Below are positions 34,428-45,896 of a stretch of 64,000 bases of DNA, piece after piece. A model generated the notes under the pieces. It saw only the letters and a list, made by a program, of their open reading frames with translations, was not told the origin of the DNA and searched no databases. The translations under genes and the position numbers were made by a program. Positions within the stretch are counted from its first letter, which is position 1, and each line of letters begins with the position of its first letter. Source of the DNA: Stomoxys calcitrans (taxonomy: Eukaryota; Arthropoda; Insecta; Diptera; Muscidae); contig NC_081553.1 of the NCBI RefSeq assembly GCF_963082655.1, positions 20,602,409 to 20,666,408 on the forward strand, given 5' to 3'.

Positions 34428-35335
34428 TCATTGAGGAAGGTGGACTCTTAATGACACTAAATGGCTTACGGGCAACAGAAATACGAAAGGTGCAGAACTC
34501 AAACTACGACAGTTGTTGCTAAGCGCAAAGCACTGGCGGGACTCTCACGGCTTGCAACTCGCGATGCTGAAGACGAAGTATCTACTCCTAATAAGAAAAA
34601 AATCCCAGTGGAAGTGCATATGCACATAGACGACATACTGGTGAAGACCAAGAGATCGGTCAATATCTACGATTCAAAGCTGACCTATGCAGAACAAATC
34701 TGGCAACAAAGGCCGCGAGGATAACGGCGCAACTCATTCGACTGATAGCAAACATAAGTGAGCCTTTCCCGAGTAGGCGTAGACTCTTAATGGAGACATG
34801 CAATAGTCTCCTCTTTGGGAGCGAAATATGGGGCCACATACTTGCAGACAGCATACCTAAATCCATGCTTTTGGTACAGAGAACGGCAGCTCTTAGGGTT
34901 ATATCATCCTACCGGACAGTTGTCGACCCTGCAGCTCTTGTAATAACCGAAATAGTTCCGATAGACCTACTTGCCATGGAGCGAGCCAGACTCTACACCG
35001 CGAGGTGCAACACTCAGATGAAAGAAAGTCAAGCGGATCATATACGGGCCATACCAGAGAGAGTATCAAGAGATCGCAACAAAGGTGGATGGATGAGAGT
35101 CGGGCCAGATGAACATGACGACTTATCCCTTATGTATGTATGTGGAAAGATACCAACCTAGAATAAGGAAATGCAGTATTAGCCATTGCATTTATTGGGA
35201 GCTAGAAGTTTCAGAAGATGTGGAAGACAAAATTTTTCCACTACAAGCGCTGGGTGGAAAGGCGCAGGGAACTGGACCCAGCTATTGGCGACATTTTGCC
35301 TGGTACAATAGTCCAGAGGATGCTGGAGGACAAGA
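34428..35335 (+). pseudogene. R1-like remnant, part 3 (RT C-terminus and zinc-knuckle region)
   Basis: Pieces include DSKLTYAEQIWQ (about 34,670), RRRLLMETCNSLLFGSEIWG (about 34,775-34,835) and ALRVISSYRTVVDPAALVIT (about 34,890-34,950). They are followed by a frame ending KRWVERRRELDPAIGDILPG (about 35,248-35,310). These match the end of R1-type RT and its C-terminal region. Frameshifts and stops are present. A family A element cuts it off at 35,336. Confidence 0.8.
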
Positions 35336-36193
35336 ACAAGTAAAAGCGCGTTAAGTTCGGCCGAGCCAGGGCGAATCTTAAAAACCCTACACCATGGATC
35401 ACATTTTTTTTTTTCAAGACATATTATTGCGATCTTTGACATGTTCTTTGAATGACATTTACAAATATAAAGGAGATAAATCCAAAAATACAATGTTCAA
35501 AATTATAGCCAAATCAGATAATATTTTGCGCTTTTATGAGGTTCAAGAAGTCAAATAGGGCGGTGGGGTCGTAAGGGGTCTATATTAGGTTATATACCAA
35601 TTTGGAGCATATTGGGCACAACAGTTGGAAGTCATAGCAAAACTTAATGTGCCAAGTTTTAGCTAAATCTGGTTATAAATGCGCCTCCTAGAAGCCCAAG
35701 ATTTGAATAAGAAGATCGGATTATATGGCAACTATATTATGGACCAATTTAGGCCTGACTTGGTACTCTTGTTAAGAGTAAAAACCTCACGCAAAATTTC
35801 AGACAAATCGGATAATATTTGAGGTTCAAGAGTTTAATCGGGAGATGGGATTTTTTGGGAGCAACATTTCAGCGAAATCGGATGAGAATTGAGTCCTTTA
35901 GAAGTCAAGATCCGAAATCGGTTAGTATGGCAGTTTTGTCATGAAAACATGGACCAATATGGCCCGTCTGCAATCCCAAATGACCTATACTAGGAAGCAT
36001 TTGTGCAAAGTTTTAAGCGTCTAGATTTACTCCTTGGAAAGTTAGCGTCCTTTCGACAGACTGACGGACGGACTTGGCTAAATCGACTTAGAATGTTAAG
36101 ACGTTTATTGGGTCTCAGACCAATATTTTGATATGTTACGATACAAACAGAATGACGAAATTAGTATACCCCCGTTTTATTGAGGAGGTTATA
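35336..36193 (+). mobile_element. Family A element, short copy
   Basis: The head (acaagtaaaagcgcgttaag, then a palindrome with a small insertion) and the tail (agtatacccccgttttattg) are both present. Only three to four diverged core units lie between. It is inserted into the R1-like remnant. Confidence 0.75.
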
Positions 36194-37209
36194 ATAACTC
36201 AGAGGCGGGGATGAGATACGCCGAACAAGTACTGGCTAGGAAGAAAATTTAACCTGAACGCAGCGGACTGGAGTATGAATATGATGGTCTGGACGCAGAT
36301 ACAACAAAGACGGACCTCATCACCAGCTATGGGGTCCACCTCGAAATAACGCGAGAGCGGCTCTGAGATGGAATTAATTCCCACGGGCACAGTGTGGGTT
36401 TTTAGCTGGTACCGTTGATAACAATGGAGTGGGGCATAAGTCCAGAGACAATTCTAGTATATATAAGGGGATTGTTATTTGACTAAGCCCCTTGATATCC
36501 AGATATAGCTCACATATAAACCAATCTCCCGATTTGACTTTTTGATCGCCTTAAGAGTAATATTTTCCTCCAAAATGGACCCAATTTTGCGCGAAGACTT
36601 GTGGGTTGATTTTCAATATTCTTGGCATTTTTATCAAAATTAGCTGAAATTTTGGTCATGGCAAGAAACAAATCGATACGTAAATCGATTAGACTTTCGA
36701 GACGGCGCAATTAAAAGTCGATTTGGCACGAAAACTTTCGTTCTGTGATGTATAGTGTGGTCCATTTCAATTCCCATTCATGATGCAGATGGTCCACATC
36801 TCTCATTATTATGCCGTATTTCATTTTCTGTTTTTCCAAGTTCCTTAAATGTTGCTTAATTCCAAATCCACCCTAATGTTGTCTACACTTTTTCTTATCA
36901 CATGATGACCATTTGATTGTTGTTATTTCGTTCATCTCTATGTCCTTTTCACTTTGTATTCACATTGCGTTGCCTTTTTGACCGAAGTAGTTTCCTCACA
37001 CATCCTTTCTGCACTTTTTATGGGCCACTTGGCAAATCGTATCGCCTTGAGGACACTCGGTGACAAATTGTCTCAAGTAATTCATTCAATCTTGTGTGAA
37101 ATTGATTGCAATTCCAATAAATGGAAGTTGTATCTGTGAGGGATTAGGATGAAGAAAATGGCAATAGCCCTAGGTATGGATTTTTGCACATTTCTACAAT
37201 ACTTTTTGG
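36194..37209. other. No gene recognised; one decayed family A unit
   Basis: Sequence from about 36,470 to 36,700 resembles a diverged core unit in minus orientation (gatatagctcacatataaac, ctcccgatttgac). The rest looks unique. Confidence 0.45.
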
Positions 37210-37867
37210 GTCTATTGAAAATATTAACAAGTAAAAGCGTGCAAAGTTCGGCCGGGCCGAATCTAGGGAACCCACCACCATGGATTCTGATAAAAATTTA
37301 TACAAAATAAATCTAGTTGAAGGCAAAAATTAAAGCTTCTAGAAACCGAATAAGAGTGATCCGGAGACTGGTTTATATGGGAGCTATATCAGGTTCTTCA
37401 CCGATTTGAACCATACTTGGCACAGTTTTTGAAAGTCACAACACAATATGCCAAATTTCTGCCAAATCGGACAAATATTGCGGCTTGTAAGGGTTCAAGA
37501 AGTCAAATCAGGAGATCGGTTTATATGGGAGATATATCAGGTTATAGACTGATTTGGACCGTATTTGGCACAGTTGTTGGAAGTCGTAACAGAACACCGC
37601 ATCTAAAATTTCAGCCAAATTGGACAAAAATTGCGGTTTATAAGGGCTCAAAAAGTCAAATAGGAATATCGGTTTAAAAGGGAGTTATATCAGGTTATAG
37701 ACCGATTTGGACCGTACTTAGCACATCTGTTGGAAATCATAACAGAACACTACATGCAAAATTTCAGCCAAGTCAATATTCAATCTGACGGGTCTTAGAC
37801 GAATTTTTCGAGGTGTTACAAACGAAATGACAAGATTAGTATACCCCATCCTATGGTGGTGGGTAAA
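37210..37867 (+). mobile_element. Family A element, short complete copy
   Basis: It runs from aacaagtaaaagcgtgcaaa, with palindrome TTCGGCCGGGCCGAA, to the tail agtataccccatcctatggt. There are about three core units of ~153 bp. Confidence 0.8.
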
Positions 37868-37917
37868 AAAAGAAAATAAATTTTAGGAGTATGTACATGA
37901 TTGAAAAGTAGAAAACA

Positions 37918-38016
37918 ACAAGTAAAAGCGTGCTAAGTTTGGCCGGGCCGAATCTTATATACCCTCCAGCATGGATCGCATTTCTCGAGTTCTTTTCCCG
38001 ACATCTCTTCTTAGGC
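37918..38016 (+). mobile_element. Family A head only
   Basis: This is the 99-bp family A head, from acaagtaaaagcgtgctaag to cttcttaggcaaaa. It is followed directly by a family B head. The break is at the same internal position as the nested insertion at 8,278. Confidence 0.8.
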
Positions 38017-41000
38017 AAAACAAGTAAAAAGGAGTTAAGTTCGGCCGGGCCGAACTTTAGATACCCACCACCTTGGGTATATATGTAAACCACCTTTCAT
38101 CAAAATCCGATGAAAATTGCATACCTTATGTCCCATAGCAGTTAAATCGAAATATATTCCGATTTGGACCAAATACTAATAAGTACAAGTCATTGTTCAA
38201 TTGTGTATCAGAAAGTATTGGTATTTTTGGTAGCTATATCTAAAATTAACCGATCTGAACCATATACGACACGGAGGTGGAAAAGCCTAACATAAGTCAC
38301 TGTGTCAAATTTCAGTGAAATCGGATCATAAATGCGCCTTTTATGGGGCCAAGACTTTAAATCGAGATATCGATCTACATGGCAGCTATATCCAAATCTA
38401 GAACGATTTGGGCCAAGTTGCAGAAAAATGTCGAAGAGCCTAACTCATCTCACTGTCCCAAATTTGGCCAATAAATGCGCTTTTTATGGGCCCAAAACCT
38501 TGTATCGAGAGATCGGTCTATATGGCAGCTATATTCAAATCTGGACCAATCTGGGCCAAATTGAAGAAGGACATCGAAGAGCCTAACTCAACTCACTGTA
38601 TCAAATTTCAATGACATCGGACAATAAATGTGGCTTTTATGGGCCTAAGACCCTAAATCGGGGATCGGTCTATATGGCAGCTATATGCAAATCTGAACCG
38701 ATCAGAGCCAAATTAAAGAATGATGTCGAAAGGTCTAACACAACTCCTTGTCTCAAATTTCAGCGACATCGGACAATAAATGCATCTTTTATGGCCCCAA
38801 AACCTAAAGCCAAATCTTTACCGATCTGTGCTATATTGCAGAAATATGTTAAGGGGCTTAACTTAACTCACTGTCCCAAATTTCGGCGACATCGGAGAAT
38901 AGTTGCGCCTTTTATGGTCCCAAAACCTTAAATCAAGGGATCGGTCTATATGGCAGCTATATCCAAATCAGAGCCGATCAGAGCCAAATTTAAAAAAGAT
39001 GTCCAAGGGCTTAACTTAACTCACTGTCCCAAATTTCAGCAAAATCGGATAATAAAAGTGGCTTTTATGGGCCTTAGACCCTAAATCAAAGGATCGGTCT
39101 ATATGGCAGCTATATCCAAATCTTGACCGATCTAGGTCAAATTTCCGAAGGATGTCGAGGGGTCTAACACAACTCACTGTCCCAAGTTTCAGTAAAATCG
39201 GATAATAAATGTGACTTTTATGGGCCTTAGACCCTAAATCGGAGGATCGGTCTATAAGGCAGCTATATCTAAATCTGGACCGATCTGGGCGAAATTGACG
39301 AAGGATGTTCAAGGGCCTATCACAACTCACTGTCTCAAATTTCAGCAAAATCGGATAATAAAAGTGGCTTTTATGGGCCTTAGACCCTAAATCGGAGGAT
39401 CGGTCTATATGGCAGCTATATGCAAATCTGAACCAATCTGGGCGAAAGTGACGAAAGTCATTGAAGAGCCTAACACAACTCACTGTATCAAATTTCAGCA
39501 AAATCGGATAATAAATGTGGCTTTTATGGGCCTAAGACCCTAAATCGGAGGATCGGTCTATAAGGCAGCTATATGCAAATCTGAACCGATCTGGGCCAAA
39601 TTGAAGAAAGATGTCGAAGGGCCCAACACAACTCACCGTCCCAAATTTCAGCAAAATCGGATAATAAACGTGGCTTTTATGGGCCTAAGAACCTAAATCG
39701 GAGGATCGGTCTATATGGCAGCTATATCCAAATCTGAACCGATCTGAACCGATCTGGACCAAACTAACCAAGGATGTCGAGGGGCCTAACACAACTCACT
39801 GTCCCAAATTTCAGCAAAATCGGATAATAAAAGTGGCTTTTATGGGCCTGCATATGGCAGCTATATGCAAATCTGAACCGATCTGGGCCAAATTGAAGAA
39901 AGATGTCGAAGGGCCTAACACAACTCACTGTCTCAAATTTCAGCAAAATCGGATAATAAATGTGGCTTTTATGGGCCTAAGACCCTAAATCGGAGTATCG
40001 GTCTATATGACAGCTATATCCAAATCTGAACCGATCTGAGCCAAAGGATGTCGAAGGACCTAACACAACTCACTGTCCCAAATTTCATCAAAATCGGATA
40101 ATAAATGTGGCTTTTATGGTCCTAAGACCCTAAATCGGAGGATCAGTCTATATGGCAGCTATATCCAAATCTGAACCGATCAGAGCCAAATTAAAGAAAG
40201 ATGTCGAAGGGCCCAACACAACTCACCGTCCCAAATTTCAGCAAAATCGGAAAATAAATGTGGCTTTTATGGGCCTAAGACCCTAAATCGGAGGATCGGT
40301 CTATATGGCAGCTATATCCAAATCTGGACCGATCTGAGCCAAATTGACGAAGGATGTCGAAGGGCCTAACACAACTCACTTTCCCAAATTTCATCAAAAT
40401 CGTATAATAAAAGTGGCTTTTATGGGCCTTAGACCCTAAATCGGAGGATCGGTCTATAAGGCAGCTATATCTAAATCTGGACCGATCAGAACCAAATTGA
40501 AGAAAGATGTCGAAGGGTCTAACACAACTCACCGTCCCGAGTTTCAGCAAAATCGGATAATAAATGTGGCTTTTATGGGCCTAAGACCCTAAATCGGAGG
40601 ATCGGTCTATATGGCAGCTATATCCAAATCTGGACCGATCTAGGTCAAATTGACGGAGGATGGCGAAGGGCCCAACACAACTCACCGTCCCAAATTTCAG
40701 CAAAATCGGATAATTAATGTGGCTTTTATGGGCCTAAGACCCTAAATCGGAGGATCGGTTTATATGGCAGCTATATCCAAATCTGAACCGATCTGGACCG
40801 AACTAACGAAGGATGTCGAAGGGCCTAACACAACTCACTGTCAGCAAAATCGGATAATAAAAGTGGCTTTTATGGGCCTAAGAACCTAAATCGGAGGATC
40901 GGTCTATATGGCAGCTATATGCAAATCTGAACCGATCTGGGCCAAATTGAAGAAAGATGTCAAAGGGCCTAACACAACTCACTGTCTCAAATTTCAGCAA

Positions 41001-41772
41001 AATCGGATAATAAATGTGCCTTTTATGGGCCTAAGACCCTAAATCGGAGGATCGGTCTATATGGCAGCTATATCCAAATCTGGACCGATCTGAGCCAAAT
41101 TGACGAAGGATGTCGAAGGGCCTAACACAACTCACTTTCCCAAATTTCATCAAAATCGTATAATAAAAGTGGCTTTTATGGGCCTTAGACCCTAAATCGG
41201 AGGATCGGTCTATAAGGCAGCTATATCCAAATCTGAACCGATCAGAACCAAATTGAAGAAAGATGTCGAAGGGTCTAACACAACTCACCGTCCCGAGTTT
41301 CAGCAAAATCGGATAATAAATGTGGCTTTTATGGGCCTAAGACCCTAAATCGGAGGATCGGTCTATATGGCAGCTATATCCAAATCTGGACCGATCTAGG
41401 TCAAATTACGGAAGGATGTTGAAATTTCAAATTTCAGCAAAATCGAATAATAAATGTGACTTTTATGAGCCTAAGACCCAAAATCGGCAGATCGGTCTAT
41501 ATGGGGGCTATGTCAAAATATAGTCCGATGTAGCCCATATTCAAACTTAACTAGCTTATGGGAAAAAAAAGAATCTGTGCAAAGTTTCTGTTCAGTATAT
41601 CTATTTTTAAAGACTGTAGCGTGATTTCAACAGACAGACGGACAGACGGACGGACATGGCTAGGTCGTCTTAGATTTTTACGCTGATCAGAAATAGGGTC
41701 GGAAATGGATATTTCAGTGTGTTGCAAAATGAATGACAATATATGCCCATCCTTCTGTGAGTGGTATAAAAA
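38017..41772 (+). mobile_element. Family B tandem-core element, complete, ~22 core units
   Basis: The head has acaagtaaaaaggagttaag and TTCGGCCGGGCCGAA. The core is the longest 153-bp array in the window: the ccctaaatcgg block falls at 40,281, 40,434 and 40,587, exactly 153 bp apart. The tail has a GACGGACAGACGGACG tract, ggctaggtcgtcttag and 'ccttctgtgagtggtataaa'. Frames such as 39,016-39,501 (161 codons) repeat every 51 residues and are not genes. Neighbouring core units are very similar, suggesting recent homogenisation. Confidence 0.9.
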
Positions 41773-42024
41773 TCATAATCCCTTAACTCGTTTTCGACAT
41801 CAAACACTTGAAATCGGTCCAAAATACCTAAAAATTGTGTTTTTAATTTTTTTAGAAAATCGAAAAAGGTCAACTTTGTATCTCCTAAACAAAAAATCTG
41901 ACATGTGGGTAGCATTTTTGAAGTCGTTGGAATGTTTGACATAAGATAGGTTCTTTCAAAATTTCGTAGGCGCAGAAGAAAATTTTGATTTTTGTCACCT
42001 GTTTTCTCAAACTGCGCCATAGTG
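41773..42024 (-). mobile_element. Possible Transib-type terminal fragment ending CCATAGTG
   Basis: The right end reads ...CGCCATAGTG, the complement of CACTATGGCG, which fits the CACWATGG start described for Transib elements. No left end or transposase was found, so this is a fragment or a chance match. Confidence 0.35.
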
Positions 42025-42029
42025 CGTCG

Positions 42030-42205
42030 CACAGTGGGAGAAAATCGAAAAAAAAATTTTAAAAATATGTGAGAACGGCTAGAGATATCTCTTTCAAACT
42101 GAAATAAATAATTGAAGCTGAGATGTTAGCGAAATCGTGTGCAAAATTTCAAGCCTCTAGGTTGTCCGGCCACCTCGGTATTTGAGAAGTTTGTTGGGGC
42201 TGACA
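42030..42205 (+). mobile_element. Possible Transib-type terminal fragment starting CACAGTG
   Basis: It begins CACAGTGGGAGAAAATCG, resembling the start (CACAGTGGGCC) of the intact element at 45,897. It is separated from the facing end at 42,024 by CGTCG, a GC-rich 5-mer of the length Transib duplicates. No right end was seen; the boundary near 42,205 is a guess. Confidence 0.35.
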
Positions 42206-43152
42206 ACAAATGAATAAAATAAAATAAATCCATCATTACTTTTCATTTTTTGCCGCATTTTAAGGATTTATCAATCAAATTTCAATTACCATTTGTTTCA
42301 TCTATCTCTCCAGTGTCAAGATGTGGTGGTTACCTTTAATCCAATACACTTGGTATGCCAATATCACTGTAATTAATGTAATGCAGCGCAACATAATGTT
42401 AAATGAAATGTAAAGGCAAACGTAAATGTCGTCAACATTATAATGTTGGCGACATAATTTTTAATTGAATCTGAGCATATGTCATTCATTCGACTGCTAG
42501 ACAACGATGCCAATAACAACGATGACGACGACGTATACATCCGAAATGAAATAAATTTCAAATCGAATGTTTCTGATTATTTTCCGCTGTTTGGCTAAGG
42601 CTATGGCTATGGCTGTGATTGTCGTCGATTGGACATCATTATTGTACAACAACTATGTGAACATATGTTTGTTGGTCTGTTCATTTGTCTGCTTTTTTGG
42701 CTGTTTTCTTGTTGCACTCTACTCGTACATAGCAACAGATTCCAATATTCAAAGACATTTGTTTTAAGCCAAAATGTCACATTTAATTGAAATTTGTGCC
42801 TTGTAGTGTATTTGTTGGGTATTGTTTTATGTCGTTCCATTCAAATGATGTCGCATAAGTGAGACGGCCAATTGGTTACACAGAAAAAAAATTTAACAAC
42901 GTAATATGTTTGGAGGCCCTCGGATCGCCTAGGTTCGAATACGAATGGCGATAACATGTCAAAATTTTTTTTAGCGTATCATCGGCTTTATATTCAGCAT
43001 CGCTGCCAACGCAGGCTAGTTTTTGGATATACTCCCAAAGCTAAATATGTTTGAATACGATGCTCGAAATAAATCTATGTTTTTATTAGAAAAACCAAGG
43101 TTTAACGCCCCTAGAGGCAAGTTTTGGAGCATTATCGTCTTACATATAACAC
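42206..43152. other. No gene recognised
   Basis: Unique-looking sequence with short frames on both strands (for example 42,567-42,767) that include a hydrophobic stretch but no recognisable domain. Confidence 0.5.
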
Positions 43153-45083
43153 TTAATTTGTGTTTGTTTGTTCAGTATAGACTCAAAAACGGCTGAACAT
43201 ATTACCTTCAAATTATCGCAGATTGGGTAGGTTGGTCTGGAAGAAAACAAAGGCTAGATAATTTGTTGATATCGGCGGGCGGGCGGACGCTCCCCCCTAC
43301 CCAAAAATAAAAGTGGACCAATCGGTACAATATGGCATTCAAACGAAAGATATTCAAGAGTAGAGTACGAATTTCATAATTAAAGTTGGGTCCAAGTACC
43401 TGGGGGGACGCCCCAGCCCCTAAACCCCCTTAAAATAGGTTTATTTGACGATCATGACAATATGGGACTCAAATGAAAGGTATTCGGGAGTAGATTAAGA
43501 ATATGGTCAGGAAGATGAAATAGGCTTTATAATTTGTTGATATCGGATGGGGGAGGACCCTCCCCTTTACCCCAAATATACCACCCAAAATCACAAGTGG
43601 ACCGATAAAGACAATATGGATATCAAATGAAAGGTATTGAAGTGTAGAATACGAATATGGTATTTAAAATTGGTACCCTGGAAATCGCCGTAACCCCAAA
43701 ATGTCTAAAAACAGAAAAATTGGTCGTCCATAAAAACATGGGGCTTAAATGAAAAGTATTCGGGAGTAGATTATGAATCTGGCATACAAAATCAGATCGA
43801 AGTGTAGGGACCACACCACACCCCCCGAAAACGCCCCAAATGGGCATATGACCCATCATGATAATATGAGACTCGTTTTGTTTGTTTGTTCCGTAGAATC
43901 AAAAAAAGGAAACATAGGTAATATAATATTTAGATATCGGATGGTGGCTGACCCTCCCCTTACAGCAAAAACGCCACCCAAAACCAAAAGAGAACTGATG
44001 GGCACAATATGGGTATCAAATGAAAGGCATTGGAGACTAGAAAATGAATATCATATTAAATTTTGAGTTAAAGTTTTGAGCCGCCCCAACCCAAAAAATT
44101 CTCTTAACTAAAATATTGGACGTTCCTATCAATATGGGACTCAAATGAAAAGTATCCGGCAGTAGATTACAAATATGGCATAAAAATTTTGGTCCAAGTA
44201 ATGGCAGGTCGCCTCACCCCCAAATACCCCCAAATGGGGATATCAGCCGACCATGGCTATATAGGATTCAAATGAAAGATATTTAGGAGTAGATTAAAAA
44301 TATGACATTAAAATTTGTCTTCAAGTCAAGGTGGCTCTTTTCCTCCTAAAAACACGTCGAATAGATAAATTGACCCATTATGACAATATGGGACTCAAAT
44401 GAAAGGTATTTGAGAGTAGAAAACGAATTTGATATCCAATTTTGGAGCCAATTGTTTTGGGGTACGCCCTTAAGCAACCTCTAAACTGAACTTCATTTCC
44501 GTTGGGAATAAAGAAGGAATTTGATATATATTTTCAGTGCAAAGTACCGGTAGCCGCCCCGGACCCAAAACACACTCCAAACGGTTCATATTTACCGGCC
44601 ATGGCAATATGGGACTCAATTTAAAGGGATTTGGGAGTGTAGCACAAATTTAATATCCATATTTGAGGCGAGGTGCCATCCCCCCCTAAAAAGCACTTCT
44701 CATTACCCTCATTTTTAAAAACACCAGGAACTGAGCAGCGAAATACTTCTGACACATCAATGAGTGGTTTCCGATTCAAGTTTAAACTCAATGATAAGGG
44801 ACCTTTTTTATAGCCGAGCCCGAACGGCATCCCGCAGAGCAACACCTCTTTGGGGAACATTTTTTGAATGACCATGTAAGGCATTGTGCCTCGCAAATGT
44901 CGTCAACATTAAGAGGGGAAACCACCGCTTTGTCCGATTTTCTCGCCAGGATTCAATCGCGTTCAGCATCATAGGCCACAATGGCACGAATTCGATATCC
45001 GCATTCAGGGCAAATTGTCCCCACCCTAAATAGATGTTAGAGAGTTAAAGAAGGCACAGCGGAGCGGGCCCGGTTCGGCTAGT
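43153..45083. mobile_element. Family C tandem-core element, diverged
   Basis: It starts tttgtgtttgtttgttcag with 'actcaaaaacggctgaaca' and ends gcacagcggagcgggcccgg + ttcggctagt. Core units carry 'caatatgggactcaaatgaa' at about 130-bp spacing and are more diverged than in the other copies. A SINE is nested near the right end. Confidence 0.75.
44747..44976 (-). mobile_element. tRNA-derived SINE (family 1), minus strand
   Basis: The B-box region (complement of GATTGAATCC, a decayed GGTTCGAATCC) lies near 44,950-44,960. The body (aggggaaaccaccgctttg, caatgataagg, acacatcaatgag) runs leftwards. The A box is lost. It is nested in a family C element. Confidence 0.75.
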
Positions 45084-45639
45084 CGTCTTTAATCACGAAT
45101 AAAGTTAGCAAGTTGTGAATCACAAATACCTTCATTGATTTCTCCGTTATATCTCTATGGAAATGGAGAGCCATGCTTTAAATTTTCTTACGCTTGGTTC
45201 TTTCAAGCATCCTAAAATTATTATGTTGCCTCCTTAAAGTACACTGAGGATCAAGTTTTTTGTTTGGAGGACGTCGTATGTTTTTTTTACCATGCAAGTC
45301 AACAACAAAACTTGACCCTCAGTATATTTTAAAAGCCATAAATCGGAGGCAATATAATGGGTATGGGGTGCTTTTTCATGGTATGCTGTGATTCCAAAAA
45401 GTAAAAATACCCAAATAATGGATCACCATTTCCATTTAAATGTAACGAAAATTGCAAAGATGGACAATTTCAAACCGAGAACTAGACATAGGTATTTAAT
45501 GGCAGTTTAAATTCTGATATCATATTCTGAATTATAAGATACTGGAATTAAGACTTATTTTTCCCGCATCGGTAGGAAACCTGGAAGGAAGGGAAGAGGT
45601 TTCCGATCGGATATCTTAGAAAAACCTTGAGGTCGAGTG
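45084..45639. other. No gene; small fold-back at 45,221-45,361
   Basis: The arms attatgttgcctcc and ggaggcaatataat, plus acactgaggatcaagtttt and aaaacttgaccctcagt, are imperfect inverted repeats around a ~40-bp loop. This may be a decayed small TIR element. Confidence 0.45.
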
Positions 45640-45772
45640 CGAGGCGGTGCTACCTACGGTACAGTCTTGGATTGTCAGAACCTTAGTATTGCCATCTGGA
45701 AGATCATTTTACACGGATGGATCAAAGCCAACTGACAAAGTGGGCCTGAGTACCCAGGGACTGAAATCTGTT
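45640..45772 (+). pseudogene. Retrotransposon RNase H fragment
   Basis: A plus-strand frame reads VQSWIVRTLVLPSGRSFYTDG then SKPTDKVGLS. The YTDGSK motif is the first catalytic-Asp block of the RNase H domain of non-LTR elements. It stops where a minus-strand retrotransposon begins. Confidence 0.6.
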
Positions 45773-45896
45773 TTAGACTGCCTGCTCCATATATTTTACG
45801 AAGATTTTTTTCTCTTAAACACTCCAAGCCATGCCTCGTGTGCTTTCATAAGTACCCATGCCTCAGAACCATATAACAACTCGGATAGTATCAGTG
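45773..45896 (-). pseudogene. Non-LTR retrotransposon C-terminus, downstream of the Transib insertion
   Basis: The minus frame reads LILSELLYGSEAWVLMKAHE then AWLGVFKRK, followed by a frameshift and LRKIYG. This is the conserved end of RT in APE-type non-LTR elements. Its upstream continuation is on the other side of the Transib element at 51,236. Bases 45,892-45,896 (CAGTG) are the left copy of the target duplication. Confidence 0.85.
45892..45896. repeat. Transib target-site duplication, left copy (CAGTG)
   Basis: The five bases before the first CACAGTG are CAGTG, identical to the five bases after the last CACTGTG (51,236-51,240). A 5-bp duplication is the length made by Transib and by RAG-mediated transposition. 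Confidence 0.93.

Noticed and set aside
38332..41306. Repeated 80-160-codon frames as a gene family
   Set aside because: They are translations of the 153-bp core unit of family B and recur with a 51-residue period.
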